A DNA stretch of 64,000 nucleotides from Phanerochaete sordida (lineage: Eukaryota > Basidiomycota > Agaricomycetes > Polyporales > Phanerochaetaceae): assembly GCA_019973155.2 (NCBI GenBank), contig BPQB01000022.1, positions 1-64,000 on the forward strand. Direction: 5' to 3'. The translations under genes were made by a program, and so were the position numbers. Every line of letters starts with the position of its first letter. The first letter of the stretch is position 1. Shown one piece after another: positions 46,661 through 58,557 of this stretch. The notes under the pieces are model-generated. The model was not told the DNA's origin, did no database searches, and saw nothing but the letters and a program-made list of their open reading frames with translations.

Positions 46661-49147
46661 ATGCAGCCAGACTCAGTCGCTTCCTCCCCGACAGCCAGTG
46701 AGCCCGCGGATAGTCCAACGACGGCGCCTGCCTCCGCGCCAGCGACTGCCGACACCCTGACCGACCAGACCAATTACCTTCCCAGAAGGAAAATCATCTC
46801 TGTATGTCCGCTCTGCTGCCCTGTGCAAATGTCGAGTATGCTCACTGTCACGCCGCAGGTCTTCCTCGCATGCGCTACCGTCAGCATCACGGGGCTCCTG
46901 GACGAGACCATGGTCGCCGTCGCACTACCCATCATGAGCTCTGACTTTAATGCCGGCAGCCAAATCAGCTGGGTCGCAAATGCATTCTTCGTGTAAGTAC
47001 GAAAAGTCTGGAGCGCTCTGTGAGCTCAACGTCGTCTCTCCAGCACGAGCACAAGCTTTCAGCTTACCTACGGCCGCCTGAGCGACATCTGGGCTAGGAA
47101 GGCGACTCTTCTGGTCCTCATGCTCATTTTCTTCATCGGAAATGTTGCATCCAGCGTGTCAAAAACTTTCATTGAACTCCTCGTCTTCCGCGCTGTACGT
47201 ACTCCTTCGTATTATCTCGAAGCTGAAAACTGAATATTCCCTCGAGATCGCCGGCATAGGCGGCGGTGGTCTTCCGACCATCGCTCAGGTCATTGTATCC
47301 GATGTCGTCTCGCTGCGCGAACGCGGAAAATATCAGGGTATCCTTGTACGTCGCTCCCACTACTCGTTCGTTCTATGGCTAACAAGGACCGCAGGGTATC
47401 TCAGTCGCTTTCGCAAACGGTGTTGGGCCCGTGATTGGAGGTGTCTTCGCCTCTCATGTGACATGGTACGTTTATTCGCTGTTATTCTTCGTACCATTTC
47501 GCTTATATTCACACGTCCTCAGGCGGTGGATCTTTTGGCTCACGCTGCCAATGACGGTGGTGTCGGCGATCATGGTCTGGTTCTTTATGCCTTTGAAACC
47601 TGTTGAGGGCGACTGGAGAGTGTAAGTGCTCTCTCGCTGTCCCAACCGGTCGTATCTGATGTGAGATTCAGCAAGGTCAGGAGGGTGGATTGGCTCGGAG
47701 TCGCTTTGATCCTGGCATCGTCCACGTTGATCGTGGTAAGTTACTATCTATGTCTACTACCCTCTCACAGGAACTGATCCCGATGTTATATCCCAGCTAT
47801 CATTGACATGGGCCGGGTCCGAATATTCATGGGACAGCCCCCATGTCCTGGTCACCTTGATACTCGGTCTCGCCATCGCAGCAGCCTTTGTGGTTTGGGA
47901 ATGGAAAGGCCCGCGATTCCCTCTACTTCCCCGTGCGTTTCAAACATGGAGTTTTGAGCCCTTACTCATTTTATTCAATCTATAGTCCGCATCTTTAAGA
48001 ACAGCATTGTCGTTGGCGCGGCGATAACACAGTTCATCAACGGCTTCCTGACCATGGTGCAGGTCTTTTACCTTCCTACCTTCTACCAGATGGCATACGG
48101 ATATTCGCCGACCAAGAGCGGCGCCATGCTACTGCCGTTGACCGTCGTCCAGAGTACGTCGTTCCTGGTTTTGTCAATCACGCCCACGCTGACATTTTGC
48201 ACTCGGCGTAGCCTTCACGTCTACGTTCTCCGGACTCATCGTTACCTGGACGGGCCGGTACCGAGTAAGCCGTCCACATGCTCATGAGGCATTCACGATC
48301 TCAATATGGGTTGGCAGGAGCTCATCCTTATCGGATGGGCAATGTGGTCCATCGGGCTCGGTCTGCTGGCCACGCTTAAGGCCGATTCGCCCATCGGTAA
48401 GCAGATTGGGTACTCCATCTTGACTGGCATCGGCATTGGTCAGACGTTCCAGCCGTACGTCTTGGAAAGTCCTTAGGGTTGCTCTGGCTCTGGCTGACCC
48501 GTTACTCAGATCTTTGGTCGCCGTGCAGGGCGCGCTGGAGAGGAAAGATATGGCTGTCGTGACTGCGATGCGGAGGTAAGTCAACCCATCTCTACGTTGT
48601 GAAATCAAGCTCACGGCCGTCTCCAGCTTCGCTCGTAACTTAGGAGGCACCATTGGGCTAGCCATTGCAGGAACGATGATGTACGCGGCTTGTTACCGTC
48701 CTTACCCACTACGTACTGACCCGACTCTTGTGCAGTAACAACGTCCTCTCCTCTCGGCTTCACTCTCTGCCTAGCTCTATCATCACGCCGGACCAGCTGA
48801 AGGCGATCGTCAACAACCCTGTCGATACTGCGACCAACTTGGCGGAACCGCTGCGCGACGATGTCATCGACGCGTATCGCCAAGGTTTCCGCGACGTCTT
48901 TATTTTGCTTGCGGTGCTCGCCGCCTTCGCATTCTTCGTGGCCGCCGCGCTGCTCAAGCACCGCAACCTCGACCGCGACGACGATAAGGACCTGCGCGAG
49001 CAGGGCCTCCAGTTCGTCAAGGAGCTCAAGGCCGCGAAGTCGCGTCCCAGGCGCGCGGGCGACCCGCGAAAGAACGCCGCGGAGGAGAAGAGCCTGAGTG
49101 CGACGACTACGTCGGAGGCCGATGGTGGCCGTGCGGAGAAGCCGTGA
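46661..49147 (+). CDS. MFS exporter, 14-TM DHA2 type
   Basis: Fourteen exons, about 594 residues: 46661-46801, 46859-46992, 47044-47194, 47247-47345, 47395-47465, 47523-47621, 47672-47735, 47797-47932, 47986-48153, 48212-48264, 48318-48454, 48510-48575, 48627-48680 and 48736-49147. All phases close. The family exports drugs, toxins or secondary metabolites by proton antiport. Marks: LLDETMVAVALPIMSSDF in TM1, LTYGRLSDIWARK (motif A), FRAIAGIGGGGLPTIAQV (motif B), GVGPVIGGVF (antiporter motif C) and RWIFWLTLPM. An acidic/basic cytosolic tail of about 70 residues follows the last helix. A Ser/Thr/Ala/Pro-rich N-terminus precedes TM1. It lies upstream of, and in the same direction as, the second cysteine-synthase-like gene, 499 nt apart, which suits a shared pathway. 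Such transporters often protect the producer from its own product. Confidence 0.93.
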
Positions 49148-49646
49148 GGGGTCGGCAGCGTAGCACAAGAATAGGTGGACCAAGGTCGTCTTCCTGCACA
49201 GCACGGCGCGCGCTTCGATGCCGGACGCCTTCGCGCGCAACCCGGTGCTGCATCTGTCGTCATACTTCATTGTGTGCGTGCCTGAAGGGCGGGAGAATAC
49301 ACGTGCGCCCAAGTCAAATTGTGTCGCGATGCCAGGGTGGGCTGAACCTACGACCTAAGTGCGCAGATCTACCCCGCCGCAGGATCCGATCTTGATCGTC
49401 TGAGAGTCCGAGAGACCTGCCAGACCTCGCGTGCAGGCGCCAGCGATCCGCGGACCACCCCCGTCGTCCTCAGGATCAACACTTCTTCCTGCTGCATTTG
49501 CGAGGCGTCTGCGCTAGTCGTTCTGCAGTGCTCTCGTCGGACGTAGCGGGGCCCAAGGCTCGCAACCCGCGTGGGTGCAGGTGTAAAAGGCGCAAGCCCG
49601 GGCGTGAGCAGCGTACTCGTTCGTCCCTAGCCCGAGCAGAAAAGAC
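49148..49646. other. intergenic, no supported gene
   Basis: Promoter-sized spacer between the MFS gene and the second cysteine-synthase-like gene. No distinct element recognised. Confidence 0.5.
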
Positions 49647-51593
49647 ATGCCTGTCGACCGCGAGCTCAACGTCTTCTCCGGCGAGGAGGCCCTGCGCAAG
49701 TTCTACGATCCTGATGCGCAGGCTCCCGTACCTGTACGTGCTGTCGTTATGCTGAGATGTCTCTGCTGACTTTCGCTCCTGTAGCTCGTCGAACTGCCAG
49801 CGAAGTTGAATCCGCTGCGCAAAGGCATGCCGTACTATGGCTGGCAAAGAGAAATCCGCTGACCGCTATGTAGATGGCGTACGTATCTATGCGAAGCTCC
49901 TGAGTCACCTTCCGGCGACGAACGTCAAGTCGCTCCCCGCGCTCAACCTGCTGCTACGCGGGATGGAAAAAGGCAAGATCACGGAGGACACGCATACGAT
50001 CGTGGAATATTCGTCGGGCAGTACCGTGATCTCGCTCGGCATCCTCGCCAACATCATGGGTATTCCTCATGTCAAGGCATACTTGTCGAACAAGACGTCA
50101 CAAACCAAGCTTGATTTGTTGCGTTTCTTCGTGAGTATTTCTTTGGCCTCTCTGCGATATGGGGTGCTTATACATCTAACCTACAGGGTCTTGACCTGTG
50201 CGTCTCACACTCATCGCTACCGATGCACCGACTGACTGGTATCATTTAGGACTGTTTTCGGTGGTCATGGGCAGCCCGAGCCCAATGATCCTAACGGCGG
50301 GATATACGTCGCCACTCAGCACGGTCAGCAAGAAGGCTACTACAACCCCGACCAATACTCCAACCCCGAAGTCAGTGTCGTTCAATGCGCGCTCCGTCTG
50401 CGCTGACCGCTGACTCATGGCAGAATTACGAGGCGCACATCCGCTGGACAGGCCCACAGATCTACAACCAGCTCCCAGAGATCAAGGTCTTCGCGGCGTC
50501 AATCGGCACGTCTGGCACCATGACGGGCACCGGGCTGTATCTGAAGGAGGCCAAGCCTTCGTGTCTACGCGTCGGGTGAGCTGTTTCGCGACGGAGCATA
50601 CCGAACCTACGCTGACGCACATACCCAGAGTGTGCACGGCTCCAGATGACCGCGTTCCCGGTCCGCGGTCCTACAGCCTGCTCGCGCCCGTCGAGTTCCC
50701 ATGGCGGGAATCTGTGAACGCTGTCGAGGAAATCGCATCGCCCGAATCGTTCGAGAAGAGCTTGGAGCTATGCCGTAATGGCCTCCTCGTCGGACCGAGC
50801 TCGGGCTTGGCCCTACTGGGACTGCTCAAGCACCTGAACAAGCTGAAGGAGAAGGGAGAACTCGACCAGCTGCGTAACGAGGACACTGGGGAGATTCCCT
50901 GTATGCTCTTGATCCTTTCGATCTCCGAGGCATCTGCTGACGTCTCGATGTAGGTGTATTCATCTGCTGCGACCAACCTTTCCAGTACATCAGCGAGTAT
51001 TACACAAAGCTCGGCCCCGAGCACTTCACTCCTATCACGAACGAGCTCCTTCTTGGTGTAGACCCATACCCGTAGGTCACCAACCAGCACCAGGCGTCAT
51101 CACCCACTGACTAGTCTTCAGGTACAATGTCGACTGGGAATTCCCACCTCGCGTCGTCCGGGACCTTCTCCAGGGCAAGCCCGTCGTCCTTCCACCCACG
51201 CTCTCCACCTCGTCCTCCGGCAAGGAAAACACGCTTCAGATCGACCCATCACGGATGGTCGTCCTCGACCTGCGCGCCACGTCTGACTTCGCCGCGTCTC
51301 GCCTCCCCGGCTCAGTGAACCTCGACGTCGGCGCGCGCGAGCAGCCGAACCCGTACCAGGACCCGCCGACGATGGTGCGGCAGTTCCGCGTGCTCGACGA
51401 GCGCCTCGCGGCTACAGACTCGCAGTTCGGCGCAGCACTCGACGGCAAAGTTGTCTTCACGCTCTCGTACAAGGGCCACGTCGCGCGCCTCGCGATGTCG
51501 ATCCTACGCAACCGCAAGGTTCAAGCGCACTGTGTCATGGGCGGCTCGGATGCTTGGATAGAGCAGGGGCTGTGGGAGGGGAGCTGCGCTTAA
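49647..51593 (+). CDS. cysteine-synthase-like PLP enzyme with degenerate rhodanese domain, copy 2
   Basis: Nine exons, about 509 residues: 49647-49733, 49785-49824, 49874-50130, 50187-50197, 50250-50370, 50424-50575, 50629-50900, 50954-51071 and 51122-51593. It parallels copy 1 at 38480: the 11, 121 and 152 nt exons are the same length. Schiff-base Lys61 lies in ATNVKSLPALN, the substrate loop is VEYSSGSTVISLGIL, and the phosphate loop GTSGTMTGTG. The rhodanese-like tail (MVVLDLRATSDFAASRLPGS, VVFTLSYKGHVARL, MGGSDAWIEQGLW) has Tyr where the catalytic Cys is expected. The intron after exon 2 needs a GC donor (AAAG|GCATGC), and copy 1 has no intron at that place. A further intron, 51072-51121, is also absent from copy 1. 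Less GC-rich than copy 1, so the two have drifted in base composition. Confidence 0.9.
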
Positions 51594-51933
51594 GAGCTAG
51601 GTTGTGCTCAACTCGGCGTGTAGTCTTCGCTTGTTTACTTTGCCAAAAGCTGTATGGAAGTATGGACAGCTGTCTCTTGCACCTCTTGCTCTGTCGTTGA
51701 TTCAAAATCTGACACGACTTGCGAACGACTTGCGCTATGAGAGCAACTGATGTTACGAAGGTAAGAAGCCAAATTTACATATTCATATTTGGCGACGTGG
51801 ATTGAAGTTCATCCAACACATGCAAGAATGTGCGACTATATTATGGTATGTTACTACGCGTGTTAATATTGATAGTCTTTGGATAGTCCATGAGTCCATG
51901 AGATCCAGAAACGCCATCGAAGCGCGAAAGCCT
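51594..51933. other. intergenic between convergent genes
   Basis: Holds the 3' sides of the cysteine-synthase-like gene and small secreted protein A. No gene seen. Confidence 0.5.
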
Positions 51934-52471
51934 TTACGGGCCGTGAACGACGTTCAGAGGAACGAACGACTTGTCGGTATACGTCTCGAGCGAAGCCTGT
52001 AATCAGACGTGTGTCAAATGCTACTCAATCGCACACAGAATGACAGAATACGCACCCCGACCAGAGCGAAGAAAGTCGTGCTCAGCGACACCTGGCTCCC
52101 GACGGTGACCGTCGACGGGATCGCGACGGAGATGTTCTGGAACGGCGAGCCGTGGATGCCGGACCCGGAGGAGCTGTACGGGCCCTGGTAGACGATCGTG
52201 CCAATGGGATCGTCGTTGCACCCGTTCTGCGGGCACTGGGCGACTGCGAGCACGAGCGCGATGTTGTCGACGTTCTGGATGTAGATCTACAGCACTCCTG
52301 TCAGCGGACTTGGACGGCGTGCTCGCAAAATACAAAACGCACCGGCTGCTCGACCTCAACGGTGATCCACTGGCCCGGGTACACGTCGGAGTTCGCAGCG
52401 GGCGCGCCGATGAAGACGCCCTGGGCGAAGGCCGTGGTGGCAAGGGCGGCGAGGGTAGCGAAGTACTTCAT
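51934..52471 (-). CDS. small secreted protein A (tandem family)
   Basis: Three exons on the minus strand, 52471-52343, 52286-52056 and 51996-51934, about 140 residues. A signal peptide (MKYFATLAALATTAFA) is followed by a short beta-sandwich-like domain: an opening strand SDVYPGQWITVEVEQP, a CPQNGCNDDPIG pair of cysteines, then TIVYQGPYSS and alternating Val/Ser strands, ending PLNVVHGP. The plan resembles Kre9/Knh1-like Ig-fold cell-wall proteins of basidiomycetes, without the Ser/Thr-rich GPI tail; that assignment is tentative. First of three tandem copies with exons of 129, 225-231 and 63 nt. A TATATAA on the minus strand at 52544-52550 lies 73 nt upstream of the ATG. Confidence 0.8.
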
Positions 52472-53594
52472 GGTAAGGAAGAGGAAGGCTTGGAAAGGTG
52501 GTCGGTGAGGTTTGTTTGAGTTGAGCAGCACTCGTGCGGAGCGTTATATACGCGCTCCACCCGCGCGTGACGCCGTCGGGCATGAAGTCGCCGACGGTGT
52601 ACGCGATGCCCATGGCGTTGCCGCAGGCCTGCATCTCAGACCACGGAGTCTCGTGGGCGCGAGGCTACGTTAGCGAACAGCCTGAGTTGATGAAAACGTA
52701 ACAGGCTCACTGAATGGGTCTGCGGCCGCGCTGTGCCGGACCATCACATCGGTGTAGGTACCGAGGCGTTGTGCTGAGCAATGGCGGTTGTCTCTGCACG
52801 AGCGCGAGTGGGGAATGTAGGCTAGTGCGCTCATGTGTGGCGCAGCCTCTGCTGACCAAAGTCACCAAGCGGACCTACATCATCCTTGTAGAAGCAACAC
52901 CCACCACCTCCCCCGTACATTTCTGGCCGTAGCAATCCCGCGTAGATATGATGTTATGCCCTAGTAAGCGGCAAGTACGCCGAGATTGCCCAAAGGCTGT
53001 GAGCGCGCCGGGCATGAAGTCTCGTACTTTTGGCACCCACAGCGAACGAGGCCACGACGAACCCAATCAAGGCGGAGCACAGCCCCGGACGGGACCGCTG
53101 CAGAGCCTCCCCAGACCGTTTGATGGCGCGTGTCGGCGCGGCGGCGAGCGGGCATTCGAGCCCTCTGCGCCTAGCCTCCGCACAGAGGCGGAGGGTACCG
53201 TTTTCAGCCTGCAAGCGGGACCGTCGGCGGTGCATCGGGAATGCGCTTGGGCACGCGAGGCTCAGACTGGTATGTCGAACGTGCATGTTTTGGAGGCAGC
53301 ATTCTGACTAGAGAGCAAAGCTCTCGGCCGTATGAGAGCAAGAGCGAAGGGCTGCCTGGCGCGGGCGATGAGAAGGAACGTCATGTTGGGCTGGAAAGCG
53401 CGACGACAGAATATGATGGGCGTCACACTGGCGCCCCAATTAGGCACAGGAGGTTCGAAAGGGAGACATCTTCAGAGGCATAAAATATCCACTTTTCGGC
53501 GCACTACTACGACTATCATCGATATATCGTATCACAGAGCTACGTATCCATACGTTGTTCCAAAATGTTACACAACGAGCGAGTCAATGAACAT
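52472..53594. other. intergenic, no supported gene
   Basis: Contains the promoter of small secreted protein A, TATATAA at 52544-52550 (minus). The rest has only featureless short frames. Confidence 0.5.
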
Positions 53595-54125
53595 TCACGG
53601 TGCCGGGACGACGCGCAAGGGGACGTTGGTCTTGAAAATTTCGGGTGTCTCTGACAGCTGGCGGATAACATTCATTCAGTGCCGCCAATAGACATGTCAA
53701 TGTGAGCAGACATACCCCAAGCAATTCGAAGTAGGTGGCGATGAGCACAACGAGGCCGCCGTGCGTGTACGAACTCGGGACTTCGACCGTGAAGTTCTGC
53801 AACAGCCCGCCAGGCCCGGGCTGCGGGTTGAACGGACCGTTGTAGAGGATGTCGCCGAGGGCGTTGGTGTCGCAGCTACTTGATGGGCACGGGTTCATGG
53901 AGAGGACAAGCGCGACATCTATCTCGGCCTGGATGAAGACCTGCGTTACTCTGGTCAACGAACTTCGCGGGACTTCAGACCGTAAGTGCAACTCACCGGC
54001 TTCTGGATCTCGACTGTAATCGACTGTCCCGGAGAGACGCTAGAGTTCGCGGTGGGCGCGTTGATGCTGATGCCCTGGGCGAAGGCCGTGGTGGCGAGTG
54101 CGGCGAGAACGGCGAAGTACTTCAT
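53595..54125 (-). CDS. small secreted protein B (tandem family)
   Basis: Three exons on the minus strand, 54125-53997, 53940-53716 and 53657-53595, about 138 residues. Same architecture as copies A and C: signal peptide MKYFAVLAALATTAFA, opening strand SSVSPGQSITVEIQKP, the cysteine pair in NPCPSSSCDTNALGD, then ILYNGPFNPQPGPGG and a beta-rich end with PLRVVPAP. The last-exon acceptor (CCGCCAG) was chosen to match the 63 nt last exon of the other copies. Probably extracellular; function unknown. A minus-strand TATATTA at 54201-54207 is 76 nt upstream. Confidence 0.78.
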
Positions 54126-55702
54126 TTTTTCCAGTGAGTGGGTGTTGTGGGATGCGAAGGCTGAAGGGATTAATCTCCCAAATGCTGTCTTGCGTGGAGT
54201 AATATATGCGAGAGTCTCTCATCTGGCGCTTCCGGTAATGAATCCCCGGCGCCGTCGGCACCAGGAATAAACATTGGGTGACCGCAGTGCTACATTACTG
54301 GAACCTATGGGCGCGAAACTCAGTTCTCGGTCAGCAGAGCCCAGGATGATGCAGACGTAACAGGCTCACTGTGGGTCCCTGGGGCCGCGATATGTCGGGA
54401 CGCCATGGCCGTCTGCACAGGGTGCTAGCTCACGCTGATGACATCTTCGCACAGGCGAGTAGACTCGTGTAGCAGGGCGAGGCAGCGACCACGGGCTGAA
54501 CCCACTCGCGAATCGTCTAAGATGAAAGAAATGAGCACATTTCGGCGGTGTTGTCCTCTCACGTAGGTCACCGCGACGTACGCCACATCATGTGCAAGCG
54601 AGTGCGGTGTCCCAGCGTGATTCTCTCCACAGCAGCCCTCGCGCCGAGACTGGTCCCGGGCAAGCACTTCCGTCCCACGCAGCAGCGCAACATGACATTC
54701 CGAGCGACTCACGGCAAGCGACGCAGGAAACCCAATCACTGTGCAACATAGCCTCCGACGACGCCGGAGCAGAGCCCCTCCAAGCGATTTTGATGGGGGC
54801 ATGGGTCGTAGCGCATCGTGGGCTGGATGGCCGCAAATGTCCTGCTTCTCGGCGTGGATGGTAAGCAGCCTCCACAAAGGCAGCCGAAGTTCATGGCAAG
54901 CGAGCTTCAGGCGGGGAGGTGGCAGTCCTCGAGTCCGGAGCACGTTGAACCTGCCAGCCAGCGGTGTTTGAGCTTCAGCCGGCCTCGTGGGTGAGCCTCG
55001 CGCTGCTAACTACAGAGTTGAGCATTCAAAAATGTCATAGCGGCAACGATAGCGGCAATGCAAGGCTACGCGGCAGAGAATGGCTGAGGTTTGCGAAAGA
55101 GATGGCGGTTAGGACGGAGGAAATAAGCCAGAATTGGGTCCGGATATTCACCAGGCGCCTCGTCAGGCGCCTTGGCGACACTCGCGTCCCGATTTGGTAT
55201 AGAAGGTTTGATATGCTCTGGCGCATGACTAGGTCTTGCCTAAGACTTCAAATCATCAGAGTCTGCAGGCACTCTGGCCAAGAGTATAGAGTGCAACCTG
55301 CTGCAGTCGGATAGCTCGGTGACTCGAGTTCTTGAACCGGGGAGGGGAAAGCCAGAACGCAGAAGTATCACAGCTCCTCGTTAGGAGGCTGGTCGCAGGC
55401 AATGACTATTTCAGAGGGAAAGACAACGATCCTCGATTTTCCAAGATATGGCGCTCGCTATATTGGAGCACTCTTGGCTTCTGAGATCGTGACAGCCACG
55501 AATGCACCCAGGGCGCAGATCCAACAGCGCTGGCACAGCGCTCCCGATTCGGGCCATCGTTCACCGAGGAAAATCATATTATATCACAGACACCTTAGAT
55601 GCGTCCGTACTGAGTCAATAACCATTACAGGTCCATGGCGGTACCTCCGCAAATACACGCGCTACGAATTTCGTAGGTCCCTCAAGTGTGAGTTGCTGGG
55701 AG
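54126..55702. other. intergenic, no supported gene
   Basis: A minus-strand frame of 172 codons at 54943-54425 and plus-strand frames at 54964-55314 have no recognisable content. The promoter of secreted protein B occupies the left end. Confidence 0.5.
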
Positions 55703-56236
55703 TTAAGGCCCCTGAACAACGTTCAAGGGCATGAACTGCTGCACAATGTTGGGGTCTGGTCCAGCCTACGCAAGAGCAAGTATCAACATACGTCCCGCAA
55801 CGGTCTATATAGTGTCCACGTACCCCGACAAGGTCAAAATATGTCGCAATGAGCGCGACCTGATTGCCCGGCGTGAACCACGTCGGGGTCTCCACGGAGA
55901 AGTTCTCATGAGGCTCCGGCTTGCCCTGCTCTGGCTGCGGGTTGAAGGGGCCCTTGTACAGGATGTCCCCGAGAGCACCGGCGCTGCACCCGTTTGACGG
56001 GCACGGCGCCATCGAGAGCACGATGGCGACATCGACCTCGGCGTCGATGAAGTTCTGGGACAGAACGGTCAGCGTTTCGACTTCGTGGGAGAGTGCGTGG
56101 CACGCACCGGCTTGTCAATCTCGACGGTGATATACTGGCCTGGGTAGACGGACGAGCCCGAGGCGGGCGAGGCGATGCTGATGCCCTGCGCGAGCGCGCT
56201 GGCGGCGAAGGCAGCGAGAGCAAGAATGTACTTCAT
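55703..56236 (-). CDS. small secreted protein C (tandem family)
   Basis: Three exons on the minus strand, 56236-56108, 56054-55824 and 55765-55703, about 140 residues. Signal peptide MKYILALAAFAASALA, opening strand SSVYPGQYITVEIDKP, the cysteine pair in APCPSNGCSAGALGD, ILYKGPFNPQPEQG and a final PLNVVQGP. Exon lengths equal those of copy A exactly. A minus-strand TATAATT at 56308-56314 is 72 nt upstream, so all three copies keep the same core promoter spacing. Likely a cell-wall or extracellular protein; the family resembles Kre9/Knh1-like domains but this is unproven. Confidence 0.8.
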
Positions 56237-58557
56237 GGGTGCTAGTCGAAGGGTTGGAACGCGGGGAAGTACGCTGGAGGATTAGGGATGAGCCTTGGAG
56301 AGGAGAATTATATGCCCAGTACCGACCCCAGACGCCCTCGGGCAAGAGATCGCCGTCGGCGTAGAATTGCTGTATGCAATTGTCACTGCGGTGCAATAGC
56401 TTTTCATTGCGGGAGCCGAGTTGTGATGCGCACACCGCCCGGTCAGAGGACATTCTAGTATGATCAAGCAGCGAAGAGCTTCCCTTCGAGGCCCCTCGCC
56501 GTACTTCGTCGGTGCGGTCAAAGAGCGATGCGAGTTCGATGGTACGGTCGAAGATGTGGAGTCCCAGCGACGTTCCGGCTGATCCTGAGCTAGTATGCGG
56601 CCGTAGAGCACCGATATGGCCGCAGAGGCAAGCCTGCGACCGTCAAGACCCAAGGGTAGCGAGGCAACCTATGCTTGACATTGCGAACAATGCCAAGAGA
56701 AGACGAACCGCTGCAGCGCCTTGGTCAAAAGGAGCGCCACATCACGCTTTCATAGGTACGCGTCGGGTATGCAAAGCCGGGCACTCATCGCCGCTGCGCC
56801 ACCGCGTTTCGCCCTGAACAGAAATTGAACTCATGATTCAGCGTACGGATATGGGTACTCACGAGGTGCTGCTCTGCTAATGAACGCAGTCAAAGCGAGA
56901 CACCGCCATTCGACCGCCATCGTCGGGCCTCAGGCTCCGAGTCCGAGGCTTATAATCATGCTATAGTGAGCGACGAAATGGGGAGCGTCGACTATTCTAC
57001 ACACCGGTGTCCCACAGATGAGCTCAAGATCTAAACAGCGCCAGAGGCGAACTTGCATGGACCACCTGCCGCGTCCGACTCGGAGTCTGGCGGCACACCG
57101 GACCAAGCACTTCCGATCTGGGCGGTGACTGGGTGCAGAAACGAAGAGTGTTAGTCAGTATGGATAATAAGACAACTTGAGCAGCAGCAGACGTTCGATA
57201 GATGAATGCCTCAGCTTCAGAGTGATAGAACCACGCCTGGAAGACGTTGGGAAGACGGCGTGGCGGCGAGGGCATGGCCCGGTTTGAAAAGATTTGACGG
57301 TGGTGACGTTCTTCTGAGCGAGACAACGTACTTATGAGAATGCAGAACCGAGTTTATACATCGCAGCGGACAGAATACGTCCCGGATTGATATGTAAACT
57401 GCGAAGATGGCTTGTAGGCGAAATCTAGCATGGAGACGTCTAGAGAGTTATGAGAGTCTGGATTAGAGCGCAGCTTGAAGCTCCGATAGGCTCCGATTTT
57501 TGACGCGCCACTTCGAAGCCCACGACAACGCGGGCGGCCTCGTACCATGACGGCCAGAAATCGTCCGAATTTCGCCCTCAAGTTCCGCACCTGCCACAGT
57601 TGCGGACTCTGCGAGACGTCTCCTGTGGCAAACGAGATATCGATATCGGCGCCTGACGGCATCGAACCTTGCTCAGATGCGAAAGACCAGCATCCACTCC
57701 GGCTCTCGGACGAGCGTACAGTGGCTGCTGACGAGGCTTGTCCTGCTTGCAGCAACTGCCAGACGCTCCGAGAACTACAAGGTGCGGGAGCTGTTCCGCC
57801 CGAAGCGTCTGGTGTCGGGCGATGGTGGGAACTCAGCGCGCTGCGAGGTTCTAGAACCGCAGTGGAAGAGCGTCTCGAGCTTTCTCGGGTATCCTGGATT
57901 ACACGGTGACCGCATGCTCATGACCGATGTCACTACAGTGGCTCTGTAGCGTAACGAAAGAAAATCTGTGAGCATAGCCCACATATAGTTTTTGCACCGC
58001 CAAAACACCGCTGTTGCTGGCCACACGGCCGAGCATGGACCTTGTTCTGCGCCCAGGACCAGGCCCGTAGGATCGCAAAAGCGGGGTCGAAGTATCGCAG
58101 TCACGTCAAAGTCCACGTAGGCTCTGTTGGCGTAATACTCCAATTAGCATCACCTCTTCTCAAGGAACCCCGTGAAGCATTCGAAGAGTTTGCAAGCTAT
58201 TATTCCTTCGAGCTGTGAACAAAGATCTGTGACTAGCGGTAGATATACCGGAGCGTGGGTGAGTGGCTGATTCTCCGCGAATCCCGGCTGCTTATGTTTT
58301 CGTTGGCGGTAGATCGGCATTGCTGGCAGAGTAGGCGGCCATCTTTTGCACCGCCAAGCAGCGCCCAGAGCCTTCTATCTGTCCCGCCCAAACACCTGCT
58401 AACAGCAAGGCATCCGGTCACAACAGATGCTGCCGCGAAGACATACAGAGCGCTCCAGCATAGGGCGTGCGTATATCATGTGTCCATCCACCGGGGTCCC
58501 AAGTTACAACGCCCACCGTTCTTATACCCTGCTCCGTATCTGCAGCACCTCTGCATA
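56237..58557. other. long intergenic stretch, no supported gene
   Basis: Several frames of 100-133 codons (57755-57354 minus; 57547-57909 plus) overlap each other antisense and show no motif. A CPACSNCQTL-like Cys cluster in the 57547 frame is not backed by other evidence. Confidence 0.45.

Noticed and set aside
57547..57949. Cys-containing frame (CPACSNC-like) as a zinc-finger gene
   Set aside because: Single isolated cluster, overlapping antisense frames, no further domain evidence.
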